NCBI RefSeq assembly: GCF_900114835.1
Contig: NZ_FOUJ01000002.1
Span: 204,374 to 268,373, forward strand
Length of the DNA: 64,000 bases
DNA from: Methanolobus profundi
Lineage (GTDB): Archaea; Halobacteriota; Methanosarcinia; Methanosarcinales; Methanosarcinaceae
Direction: 5' to 3'
Part shown: positions 28,223 through 36,524 of the stretch, in pieces
Numbering within the stretch: the stretch's first letter is position 1
Layout of the letters: every line of letters starts with the position of its first letter
Notes under the pieces: model-generated
What the model was told of the DNA's origin: nothing
Database searches by the model: none
What the model saw: the letters and a program-made list of their open reading frames with translations, nothing else
Made by a program: the position numbers and the translations under genes

Positions 28223-29857
28223 GTGGGGGATACATATGAAGGATATCGAGCTTATGCGCTCTTTTTTACCAGACCTGCTGGTGATGAGGAAAAGATAGTC
28301 CTGATGCTTAACAAGCTGCTTAAAAAGATAGACAGTAAAGAGAACGGCACCATTATTGGAAAAAAAGAAACTCTGGATTATGAGAAGCTTATGAGGGAGA
28401 CAAAGTTCCCCCATAGGATGAGCAATGAAACAGATGTTGGAGATTTTATTACCGGGCTTTACGAAGGTATAAACCTATGGAGCCACCCGCTTATGCAGTC
28501 AAACGTGGTGCCACCTGCCACAGCACTTTCAATTGTTGCAGATGCACTTGGTGCGAGATACAATGAGAACTCCATCAGTGACGACTATGGAGTGAGTGCG
28601 GCACGTTCTGAGATAATGGCAATAGCTATGCTTGCAGACCTTATAGGATATGATACGACAAAAGCTGGAGGTATCTTCACTTTTGGAGGAACAGGCTGCA
28701 ATCTTTATGGTGCACGCATAGGCATAGAGAAAGCAGACCCTAATGCGAAGAACACAGGTATAAGGGACAGGATACATTTCTTTTGCTCCGATGTTTCCCA
28801 TTACAGCATCAAATCTGCCGCCCTGTGGACAGGAGTAGGATTGGATAACGTAAAGACGATACCTTCGTATGATAACATAATGGATATCCATCTGCTTGAA
28901 GAAGAGATGGAAAAAACGATCAGTGAAGGTGCACGCATTGGAACGATATTTGCCACAATGGGGACTACAGATGCCTTTGGCATAGACCCTTTGAAGAAGA
29001 TAGTGGAATTACGCGACAGAATACAGAAAAAGCTGGATTACCGGATACACATACATGCCGATGCGGTTATTGGATGGCCATACCTGACATTCAGAGGAGA
29101 CACTTGTATCGATCACCTCCCACATATGTTACAGGAGGAGATCAGAGAGATCCTCTCAGGAATGAACGACCTTCAACATGCTGACTCAGTGGGCGTAGAC
29201 TTCCATAAGACCGGGTGGGCACCGTACCTGTGCAGTGCATTTGTGATAAAGGACAGAGAGGAACTTACCCTTCTCCAGAAGCAGAAAAAGGATATGCCAT
29301 ACCTGTTCCATGGCGAAGGTTACCAGCCAGGAACATTCACACTGGAATCAAGCAGACCGAATTATGCACAAAAAGCACTTGCAAATATGATGTTAATGGG
29401 GAAACAGGGATATGAGACCCTCATAGTACATCTGATCACTGCTGCTGACCATCTGAGGGAGATGATAGAGAACAGTCAGGATATTGACCTTCTTAACAGG
29501 CACAATCCAGCTTTTGTAACCGATCTTAGAATCTATCCCCACACAAAATATGACAGCGAAGGGAGATCATTGTTCCTGAAAGAGATGCGTGACGAAACTG
29601 AAAAGGAGTTCACGGAAAAGACAAATCTGTACAACAAAAGAATAGCGCAGTACATGATCGAAAAGGCACAACATGAAGGTACTGCTATGATATCCTATAC
29701 TGATAATTACAAGACAACGGGAGAGAACAGGGAGATAGTGGCGTTGAAGTCCTATCCTATGAGCCCATTTGTCGAAAAGGAACATATGGATGAAATGCTC
29801 AGGCAAATATACAAAGCAAAAGAATGGGTCGATACAAACTACGGATCTGAAGTATGA
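28223..29857 (+). CDS. Group II pyridoxal-phosphate-dependent decarboxylase
   Basis: 544 residues, longer than MfnA tyrosine decarboxylase (about 390). PLP-fold motifs are FTFGGTGCNLYGARIGIEKA, IFATMGTTDAFGIDPL, IHIHADAVIGWPYLTF with the Asp that pairs the cofactor, and SVGVDFHKTGWAPYLCSAF with the Schiff-base Lys. The start is GTG at 28223 in a G-rich run, which keeps an N-terminus (YEGYRAYALF) before the fold. It closes the plus-strand redox operon, 28 bases after afpA. The substrate is not predictable; glutamate, aspartate, diaminobutyrate or aromatic amino acids are all possible. Confidence 0.85.
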   Translation: MGDTYEGYRAYALFFTRPAGDEEKIVLMLNKLLKKIDSKENGTIIGKKETLDYEKLMRETKFPHRMSNETDVGDFITGLYEGINLWSHPLMQSNVVPPATALSIVADALGARYNENSISDDYGVSAARSEIMAIAMLADLIGYDTTKAGGIFTFGGTGCNLYGARIGIEKADPNAKNTGIRDRIHFFCSDVSHYSIKSAALWTGVGLDNVKTIPSYDNIMDIHLLEEEMEKTISEGARIGTIFATMGTTDAFGIDPLKKIVELRDRIQKKLDYRIHIHADAVIGWPYLTFRGDTCIDHLPHMLQEEIREILSGMNDLQHADSVGVDFHKTGWAPYLCSAFVIKDREELTLLQKQKKDMPYLFHGEGYQPGTFTLESSRPNYAQKALANMMLMGKQGYETLIVHLITAADHLREMIENSQDIDLLNRHNPAFVTDLRIYPHTKYDSEGRSLFLKEMRDETEKEFTEKTNLYNKRIAQYMIEKAQHEGTAMISYTDNYKTTGENREIVALKSYPMSPFVEKEHMDEMLRQIYKAKEWVDTNYGSEV

Positions 29858-29875
29858 TACTGCATGTGTTGTAGT

Positions 29876-30703
29876 TCAGAAAAAAGTATATCCTTCCACC
29901 ATATAGTTTTCCGGAAAACTATCGGGTCCCATTTCCAGTCTGGGAAGTGACCGGAAGGTAGAGTATACTGCAATTATGCTGTCAAGAGCGTCGCCTTCTG
30001 TATCTTGAATTGCTTTCTCCTGTAATGAGGAAGGGATCACAAGACCTTTGCCCAAAAAATATTCGAGTATACGAAGGCGGGCATTTTGCCTGTCATCCGT
30101 CTTGCCTTTATAAGGAATATACATCTCTTCTTTCTTCAGTCTGCATGCAGGACATATCTCTATAAGCCATGGCTTTTCACTCTTTGCTTTCTGCATCGGA
30201 AGAATACATGCAAGGTCATCCCTGACAAGAGGATGCAGGATATCCCTAATGCCAAAATAGGTCTGCCGGTATAATCTCAGATTATAGACTGAAAAAGGTA
30301 CCTTACTGCTTATCTCTGAGATACGTTTCAATTCCTTGCCGCCAGCCATACTCCGACATGACTCACGGAACTGTTCTGCAGATGGATATTTTGAAGGGAA
30401 GGACAGGACGAGATCCTCCCAGCTTTCCTCCATGAGAGGTTCAGGCAGGGAAAAGGAGAGGTCGATACCAAAAACCGCGTCTTTAGCATTAACAATGACA
30501 GACCTCAGTTCAGCAAGACATTCATCTCTCCCTGTAGAAGAGTTAACACCTGAGCCTACTATGTCTGCAAGCCGAAAACACTCATCGATGTGCAGAGTAT
30601 TACCTACAGGTCTCCCTCTGCTAACCCATATTTTCTTGCATGCGCTCTTTGCAGCGCTGAAGTCGATACCATAAATGCTGCTGCGCTTCTGAGGTATCGA
30701 CAT
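29876..30703 (-). CDS. DUF429 family protein (RNase H-like fold)
   Basis: 275 residues. The N-terminus YGIDFSAAKSACKKIWVSR and the internal FGIDLSFSLPEP resemble the beta-strand/Asp core of DUF429, a predicted RNase H-like fold of unknown role. CPACRLKKEEMYIPYKGK and GDALDSIIAVY near the C-terminus are also typical. It lies 14 bases after the stop of the inositol-phosphate synthase gene on the same strand, and is convergent with the PLP decarboxylase. A nuclease or phosphotransfer role is guesswork. Confidence 0.75.
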   Translation of the reverse strand: MSIPQKRSSIYGIDFSAAKSACKKIWVSRGRPVGNTLHIDECFRLADIVGSGVNSSTGRDECLAELRSVIVNAKDAVFGIDLSFSLPEPLMEESWEDLVLSFPSKYPSAEQFRESCRSMAGGKELKRISEISSKVPFSVYNLRLYRQTYFGIRDILHPLVRDDLACILPMQKAKSEKPWLIEICPACRLKKEEMYIPYKGKTDDRQNARLRILEYFLGKGLVIPSSLQEKAIQDTEGDALDSIIAVYSTFRSLPRLEMGPDSFPENYMVEGYTFF

Positions 30704-30717
30704 ATTAATATTGACTA

Positions 30718-31821
30718 TCAGTTGTCGCGCTGTCCTTTGATGAACTCGTCCGTCATGACGTGAGCCTCATCGTCTGTGAACTGCTTTGGCGGATGCTTCA
30801 TGAAATAGGATGAAGGTGAGTACAGGATACCGCCAATGCCTCTTTCAAGTGCAAGTTTACAACACCTTATAGCGTCTATGACCACACCTGCTGAGTTCGG
30901 AGAGTCCTCGACTGAAAGACGAAGCTCGATGTTCATTGGCACATCTCCGAAGAGCTTACCTTCCATTCTAAGGAAGCAGACCTTGTTGTCGTTCTGCCAT
31001 GGTACGTAGTCACTTGGACCTACATGGATGTTATCATCATCCATTCTCTGACCAACTACTGACTGGACCGCTTCGGTCTTGGATTCCTTCTTTGATGCAA
31101 GTCTGTTCCTGTTGAGCATGTTAAGGAAGTCAGTGTTACCGCCTGTGTTAAGCTGGTATGTCCTTTCCAGTTTCACACCACGTTTACGGAAAAGGTCTGC
31201 AAGTGTCCTGTGAGTGATGGTAGCACCTAGTTGTGCTTTTATATCGTCACCTATGACAGGGATACCTTTCTCCTCGAACTTTGCTGCCCATTCAGGGTCG
31301 CTGACAATAAAAACAGGCATGTTGTTAATGTATGCAACTCCTGCCTCAAGTGCACATTCTGCGTAGAAACGGGTCGCTTCCTCAGAGCCCACCGGAAGAT
31401 AGTTCAGCAGGATCTCTGCACCGGAATCCTTCAGCTCCTTTATTACGTCTTCTTTAGCGGATTCCTTTTCTGATGAAGGAATAAAGCTCCTGTTCTCGCT
31501 GTAGCCCGCCATGTGCTCAGAGACACCGTCAAGGATACATCCCATCTTTACGATAGTACCGGCCTTTGGCACCTCAGGGCAGAATACAGCAGTACAGTTA
31601 GGTGGTGCAAAGATAGCTTCTGATACGTCCGTTCCGACCTTCCTTTTGTCGATATCAAAAGCAGCGACTACCTCAATATCAAATGGTCTGTAACCTCCGA
31701 GATCCCAATGCATAAGGCCTATAGCATCGTTTTCATCTTTGTCCTTGTAATACTCAATGCCTTGTATCAGAGAACTTGCACAATTGCCAATACCCGCAAT
31801 TGCAATCTTGATCTTGTCCAT
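30718..31821 (-). CDS. ino1: Inositol-1-phosphate synthase
   Basis: NAD-dependent cyclisation of glucose 6-phosphate to inositol 1-phosphate, used for archaeal phosphatidylinositol lipids and inositol solutes. The Rossmann motif IAIAGIGNCASSLIQGIEYY begins the protein. GDDIKAQLGATITHRTLADL and QLNTGGNTDFLNML are the catalytic and NAD-contact blocks, and EDSPNSAGVVIDAIRCCKLA is the C-terminal signature. The 367 residues match the short archaeal/actinobacterial form. It heads a two-gene unit with the DUF429 gene. Confidence 0.94.
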   Translation of the reverse strand: MDKIKIAIAGIGNCASSLIQGIEYYKDKDENDAIGLMHWDLGGYRPFDIEVVAAFDIDKRKVGTDVSEAIFAPPNCTAVFCPEVPKAGTIVKMGCILDGVSEHMAGYSENRSFIPSSEKESAKEDVIKELKDSGAEILLNYLPVGSEEATRFYAECALEAGVAYINNMPVFIVSDPEWAAKFEEKGIPVIGDDIKAQLGATITHRTLADLFRKRGVKLERTYQLNTGGNTDFLNMLNRNRLASKKESKTEAVQSVVGQRMDDDNIHVGPSDYVPWQNDNKVCFLRMEGKLFGDVPMNIELRLSVEDSPNSAGVVIDAIRCCKLALERGIGGILYSPSSYFMKHPPKQFTDDEAHVMTDEFIKGQRDN

Positions 31822-32100
31822 TAAACTACCTCTATAATAGCGATTTTTTCAAAAATCAATGACACACAAATCTAACCACATACATGTATTGTTACAAATA
31901 AAAAGTTTTCTAAATAGAGGGTGGTTGCCTACATTTAATAAAAAGGGGGTGTGCAGGCCCGAACTGTCCAAGCTCGAAAGATATATTAAGTCAGAGCCAG
32001 ATAAGACTTGATACAGTGGGTATTATCGTCTTTTGTTCAACAGGAGATGATACTTTGAGTTCAGAGAACTATTTATTATTGCTTTAAAGGAGATCATATA

Positions 32101-32589
32101 ATGAAAGATATACTACATGAGATCGCAGAGGAGCTTGATCACCTTGGATCATTGGATGAAGCTATCGGCCTGGCAATAGAGCTTGAAGAAGAGGGGATGC
32201 AATATTACAGCGAGAAGGCGTCCGTAATGAAGAACGAGACAGCCAGCAAACTATACATATTCCTTGCTGATGAAGAAAAGAAGCATGCAGGATACCTCAA
32301 GCAATACAGGGAAAGCAAGAACATCCCTGAAGTTGATTTCAAATATCCTAAGTTCGAAGCATCGTTCACAGAGGAGTTCTCAGATGAGAAACTTGAGGAG
32401 ATAGGCATACTCCTTGCAGCACTCAGGTTCGAGCACAAGAGCGAATACTTTTACACAGAGCTTGCAAAAAGGGCAGAGGATGATGAGCAACGTGCATTCT
32501 TCGAGAAGGTTGCTGCTGCTGAGCGGGGACACTACATGATAATCGATGAATTACTGGGGTCTGCTACCGAGTTTAGAATGCAGACATAA
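32101..32589 (+). CDS. Ferritin-like / rubrerythrin-type diiron protein
   Basis: 162 residues. Two helix-bundle motifs carry the diiron ligands: ELEEEGMQYYSEKA with FLADEEKKHAGYLKQY (the first E...ExxH set), and RFEHKSEYFYTELA with AAAERGHYMIIDEL (the second). No rubredoxin domain is present. Such proteins reduce peroxide or store iron in anaerobes. A TTAAAGGAG ribosome site precedes the ATG. It is the first gene of an oxygen-defence run with the F420H2 oxidase 17 bases downstream. Confidence 0.87.
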   Translation: MKDILHEIAEELDHLGSLDEAIGLAIELEEEGMQYYSEKASVMKNETASKLYIFLADEEKKHAGYLKQYRESKNIPEVDFKYPKFEASFTEEFSDEKLEEIGILLAALRFEHKSEYFYTELAKRAEDDEQRAFFEKVAAAERGHYMIIDELLGSATEFRMQT

Positions 32590-32606
32590 TTCAGGGAGAG
32601 AGCATA

Positions 32607-33818
32607 ATGGATGATCACAAACCACTTGAGCTTGCCAAAGGGATATACTGGGTAGGTGTGGTTGACTGGAACCTGAGAGATTTCCACGGATATGAGACAC
32701 CAAAAGGTGGAAGCTATAATGCATACCTCATCGTCGACGAGAAGATCGCACTCATTGACACCGTAAAGGCACCTTTTGCAGGCGAGATGCTCAACCGTAT
32801 AGAGCAGATAGTCGACCCTTCAAAGATAGACTATGTTATCTCGAACCATGTTGAAATGGACCATTCAAGTTCCATATCCACGATAATGAAGGTAGCCCCT
32901 AAAGCAAAGTTGTTTACATCATCCAAGGGACAGACAGGCCTTTCTGAATATTATAAAGAGGAAGGTTTTGATGACTGGGACCTGAACACGGTCAAGACCG
33001 GAGATGAACTGAGCCTCGGGGAGAGGACACTCATGTTCATCGAAGCTACTATGCTGCACTGGCCTGACAGTATGCAGACATATGTCAAGGAAGACAAGAT
33101 ACTCCTTTCCAATGACGCATTCGGACAGCATGTCGCAACCTCCAAGCGCTTTGATGATGAGGTTGATGACGTAATGGATGATGCCGAGATATACTACGCC
33201 AATATCCTCCTGCCATTCAGCTCCCAGGTCCTCAAGTACATAGAGAAGCTCAAAGAGCTCAATGTCGAGCCAGAGATGATAGCTCCTGGACATGGTATCA
33301 TCTGGAGAAAGGATGTTGCCAGAGTTATCGAAGAATACGGCAGATGGGCCAGAGGTGAAGCGACCCCGAAGGTCATAGTGATCTATGATACAATGTGGGG
33401 AAGTACAGAGAAGATGGCAATGGAGATCATTGAGGGAGCAAGGTCAGCTGGTGTCGAAGTTAGATTGAGGCATCTGCGCAAGAACGACTGGAGCCTTACT
33501 ATGAAAGAGCTTATGGATGCATCCGTAGTCGCCCTAGGTTCACCTACGATGAACAATGGTATGTTCTTCACAGTAGCCGGATTCCTTGCCTACATGAAGG
33601 GACTGAGGCCAAAGGGCAAGAAATTCTTCCTGTTCGGATCATACGGATGGGGAGGCGGAGCTGTCAAGGGAATGGAGAAAGAACTTGAGAGTGGCAGGTT
33701 CGAACTTGCCATGGAGAGCATGCAGATAAAATTCAGACCCTTTGAAGATGACAAGAAGGCTTGCAGAGAGATAGGTTACAAGCTTGCAGAAATAGCAAAA
33801 GAGAATGCAAGATCTTAA
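32607..33818 (+). CDS. fprA: F420H2 oxidase (flavodiiron protein FprA)
   Basis: Reduces O2 to water with F420H2. The N-terminal metallo-beta-lactamase-like domain has the diiron ligands in SNHVEMDHSSSIS, EATMLHWPDSMQ and APGHGIIW. The C-terminal flavodoxin domain (from about residue 255) begins VIVIYDTMWGSTEKMAM and has SPTMNNGMFF and FGSYGWGGGAVK. The 403-residue length is typical of methanogen FprA. It sits between the ferritin-like and FTR genes, in a set that handles oxygen and disulfide stress. Confidence 0.94.
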   Translation: MDDHKPLELAKGIYWVGVVDWNLRDFHGYETPKGGSYNAYLIVDEKIALIDTVKAPFAGEMLNRIEQIVDPSKIDYVISNHVEMDHSSSISTIMKVAPKAKLFTSSKGQTGLSEYYKEEGFDDWDLNTVKTGDELSLGERTLMFIEATMLHWPDSMQTYVKEDKILLSNDAFGQHVATSKRFDDEVDDVMDDAEIYYANILLPFSSQVLKYIEKLKELNVEPEMIAPGHGIIWRKDVARVIEEYGRWARGEATPKVIVIYDTMWGSTEKMAMEIIEGARSAGVEVRLRHLRKNDWSLTMKELMDASVVALGSPTMNNGMFFTVAGFLAYMKGLRPKGKKFFLFGSYGWGGGAVKGMEKELESGRFELAMESMQIKFRPFEDDKKACREIGYKLAEIAKENARS

Positions 33819-33863
33819 ATTAATGGAAATGAATGTTCCTAACGAAATAACGAGAGTGTTACT

Positions 33864-34139
33864 ATGAGATTCGACAATGATCTAGAAGCTGAATTCTACG
33901 AGAGATCCAAGAAAAATGCGGAAACAACCGGCTACAAGCTCAACACCGACTGGGATGTTATCACAACTGCCGTAAAGGGCATTTGCAACAACAAGAAAGA
34001 GTTTGGAGAATGGTACTGTTTCTGTCAGAAGAGAACAGGTGACAAAGAGCAGGACAAGAAGATCATCTGCCCATGTGCCGCAAGGACAAGGGATGTCGAG
34101 ATGCGCGGTTCCTGCAAGTGCGGACTTTACATTAAATAA
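33864..34139 (+). CDS. Ferredoxin:thioredoxin reductase catalytic subunit
   Basis: 91 residues. The cysteine set ICN near residue 51, WYCFCQ, IICPCAARTRD and SCKCGLYI matches the [4Fe-4S] and active-site disulfide cysteines of FTR beta. This enzyme takes electrons from reduced ferredoxin to thioredoxins. It follows fprA by 45 bases with GAGAGTG before the ATG. No variable subunit is adjacent, as usual in archaea. Confidence 0.9.
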   Translation: MRFDNDLEAEFYERSKKNAETTGYKLNTDWDVITTAVKGICNNKKEFGEWYCFCQKRTGDKEQDKKIICPCAARTRDVEMRGSCKCGLYIK

Positions 34140-34215
34140 GACTTTTTTATTTTAGATGTCACTGAAGCTATGATCGCTTCGGGCATCTTTTTCATATTTT
34201 TGGATATATTTGCTC

Positions 34216-34737
34216 ATGTCCGAGAATGAAGAGGGAACACCAGAAAGAACGGATGTCCGGAAAGAAGAAGAGGACAGTCCCAGAGACCGGACCAGATTAT
34301 CTGATATCTGCGCAGATGTAAAGATCAGCGAGGTCATGTCTGAGGAGACAACTGTTGTGAGGGAAAGTGAATCCATCGAGGATATCATAGAGCTCATGAC
34401 AAGGACACCCTACCACAGCTTTCCCGTCCTGAATGAAAATGATGAACTTCTCGGCGTCATCGGGCAGGACAACATACTGGAACTACTTTTCTTTGAAAGG
34501 AGCCACCGCCATCATCACACACATCTGATGGCTATTAAGGCATTAAGTGAAGATGCATCCACACTCATGGTTCATCATCCTGTCACCATATCACCTGACT
34601 CCACACTGTGCGATGCTGCCGACCTGATGATCAAGCATCACATCGACCGATTGTATGTGATCAGGGAGAAAAAGCTCGCAGGTGTTGTTTCAAGAGCCGA
34701 CATCATCAAAAAGATACATGGACTGAGGAGACAATGA
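34216..34737 (+). CDS. Two-CBS-domain protein with a His cluster
   Basis: About 173 residues. A charged N-terminal tail of some 35 residues is followed by CBS 1 (ISEVMSEETTVVRESESI to LGVIGQDNILELLF) and CBS 2 (LMVHHPVTISPDSTLCDAA to GVVSRADIIKKI). Between them is RSHRHHHTH, a possible metal or anion site. CBS pairs bind adenosine nucleotides and often gate transporters. The antiporter ATG lies three bases past this stop, so a regulatory role over it is likely. I prefer ATG 34216 to TTG 34210. Confidence 0.88.
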   Translation: MSENEEGTPERTDVRKEEEDSPRDRTRLSDICADVKISEVMSEETTVVRESESIEDIIELMTRTPYHSFPVLNENDELLGVIGQDNILELLFFERSHRHHHTHLMAIKALSEDASTLMVHHPVTISPDSTLCDAADLMIKHHIDRLYVIREKKLAGVVSRADIIKKIHGLRRQ

Positions 34738-34740
34738 GCA

Positions 34741-35925
34741 ATGGAAGCACTCCTCCAGATACTGGCCATACTGTTCCTGGCAAAGATATTCAGTGAGCTC
34801 AGTGAGAGAGTAGGGCTACCCGGAATGATCGGAGAGATCGGAGCAGGGATGTTTTTTGCCTTTGCCATGAAACCTGATGATATAGAGGTAGTCACATTCT
34901 TTGCCGAACTTGGAGCCATATTCCTGCTATTCACGGCAGGTTACAGAGAGGTGCATGTGAATGACCTAAAAGCTGCATCTACAAAGGCCCTCATACCCAC
35001 ACTGACCCAGATACTCTTTGCATTCGGCTTCGGATTCATGCTTGGAAATATGTTCGGTTTTGGATTCACAGAGAGTCTTTTTCTTGCAGTAGCCTTTAGC
35101 CCCACAAGCATCAGTGTTGTGGTCAAGACCTTAATAGATACTGATTACCTCTCCAGTAAGCCCGGGTCCATGATGCTGACATCAGCGATATTCGATGATG
35201 TTATCGGTATATTCCTGCTTTCGGTCGTGGTCTCTGTAGCAACACTGAACCAGTTCCCCTCAGCAGAACACATTCTGGGAATACTTGTGAATATCATTAT
35301 ATTCGTTATCATAATGATCCTTCTTGGATGGAAGGTATTTCCCCGCCTTTTTGAGCAGGTCCAGAAAATGCATACAAGAGAATCGATATTCTCGTTTGTA
35401 ATTATCATAGCATTGCTATCGGCATACCTGTCAGAGTTTTTCGGACTTCACGCTGTCATCGGTGCTTTTTTTGGAGGTGTGCTCCTTTCTGACCTGCCTC
35501 TGGCAAAGATAGAGACAGTACAAAAGAAGGTCAGCGGTATTGCCTATGGTTTTTTCACACCGCTGTTCTTTGCATTCATCGGGCTTACAGTAGAGACCGA
35601 GGTATTGTATACTGCCGGTATTTTCACCACACTTGTGATAGTGCTCGCCCTTTCAGGAAAGCTCATTGGAGGGTTCATCGGCACAAAGCTTGTAGGATTT
35701 GGTTCAAAGGATAGCCTGATATTCGGAATAGGCATGATGCCGCGCGCCGGTGTGGAACTTGTGGTCATTGCCATTGGCAAGGAACTTGGAATTATCAGCA
35801 ATGAAGTGTTCTCGGCCATTGTCCTGATGGTGGTGGTGTCTATCATCGTCTCACCGATATTGCTCGAAATGTCCATAAGGTACAAAGAAAAAGGACTAAC
35901 TGAACCGGAACAGAAAGTTGCCTGA
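34741..35925 (+). CDS. Monovalent cation:proton antiporter (CPA2/Kef type)
   Basis: 394 residues with about 12 hydrophobic segments. Features include ELSERVGLPGMIGEIGAGM near the N-terminus, FTAGYREVHV, AVAFSPTSISVVVKTLID (the discontinuous-helix region), TSAIFDDVIGIFLLSVVV with the FDD ion-binding aspartates, and GMMPRAGVELVVIAIG. There is no C-terminal TrkA-N domain; the CBS protein just upstream may supply regulation instead. It likely exchanges Na+ or K+ for H+. Confidence 0.92.
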   Translation: MEALLQILAILFLAKIFSELSERVGLPGMIGEIGAGMFFAFAMKPDDIEVVTFFAELGAIFLLFTAGYREVHVNDLKAASTKALIPTLTQILFAFGFGFMLGNMFGFGFTESLFLAVAFSPTSISVVVKTLIDTDYLSSKPGSMMLTSAIFDDVIGIFLLSVVVSVATLNQFPSAEHILGILVNIIIFVIIMILLGWKVFPRLFEQVQKMHTRESIFSFVIIIALLSAYLSEFFGLHAVIGAFFGGVLLSDLPLAKIETVQKKVSGIAYGFFTPLFFAFIGLTVETEVLYTAGIFTTLVIVLALSGKLIGGFIGTKLVGFGSKDSLIFGIGMMPRAGVELVVIAIGKELGIISNEVFSAIVLMVVVSIIVSPILLEMSIRYKEKGLTEPEQKVA

Positions 35926-36000
35926 CGATCAGGACAACAATTACTTAAATTATTGAAGGAGACTAATATTAGCATTAGCATTTGATAAGAAGGGGTTTTT

Positions 36001-36501
36001 ATGGGTCAGAACACAGGATTTGGCAAATTCAGCAATAGTGACAGTAAAGAAGACCGTCTGGGAGATAATACCGAGCAGGGGACACAGGAATGTGATACCA
36101 GACCAATGGACCTGCAGAAAAAGATGGAACTTCGTATCAAAGCTCTTGAGGGACTTGTTAACAACACCGGAGTGATCGCTTTCCTTCGAAGTCCTGCCGA
36201 AGATGCACCTGTTGAGTTCATCTCAAAGGGAATAGAAGCCTTTGGCTACAAGGTTGAGGACTTCACTTCGGGCAAAGTCACATTTGGAGACCTTATCCAC
36301 CCCGAAGATAAGGACAGGGCATTTCTGGAACTTACCGAGAATGCACTTGAAGGTGCATCCGAGCTCAAACAGACCTACCGGATAAGGACGAAGAAAGAAT
36401 ATGTCAGGTTCGTTGAGGAAAGGACTGCCATCATGAGAGATGATAATGGAAAGGTCATCTTCTACCAGGGAGTCCTTGAAGATATCACTGATAAACAATA
36501 A
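36001..36501 (+). CDS. Single PAS-domain protein without output domain
   Basis: 166 residues. A charged N-terminal region of about 45 residues is followed by one PAS fold: NNTGVIAFLRSPAEDAPVEF, KVTFGDLIHPEDKDRA, and a PAC end YQGVLEDITDK. No kinase, cyclase or DNA-binding region is present, so it must act on a separate partner. It has a GAAGGGG ribosome site. The pfkB-like gene lies 23 bases downstream. Confidence 0.85.
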   Translation: MGQNTGFGKFSNSDSKEDRLGDNTEQGTQECDTRPMDLQKKMELRIKALEGLVNNTGVIAFLRSPAEDAPVEFISKGIEAFGYKVEDFTSGKVTFGDLIHPEDKDRAFLELTENALEGASELKQTYRIRTKKEYVRFVEERTAIMRDDNGKVIFYQGVLEDITDKQ

Positions 36502-36524
36502 GATGATCATCTGCAGGTTTTGAT

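Noticed and set aside
28235-28299. Alternative ATG start for the PLP decarboxylase region
   Set aside because: That ATG is in another frame which stops after 20 codons; the GTG frame leads into the enzyme.
30336-30674. Plus-strand frame opposite the DUF429 gene
   Set aside because: No recognisable motif and no ribosome site; opposite strand fits DUF429.
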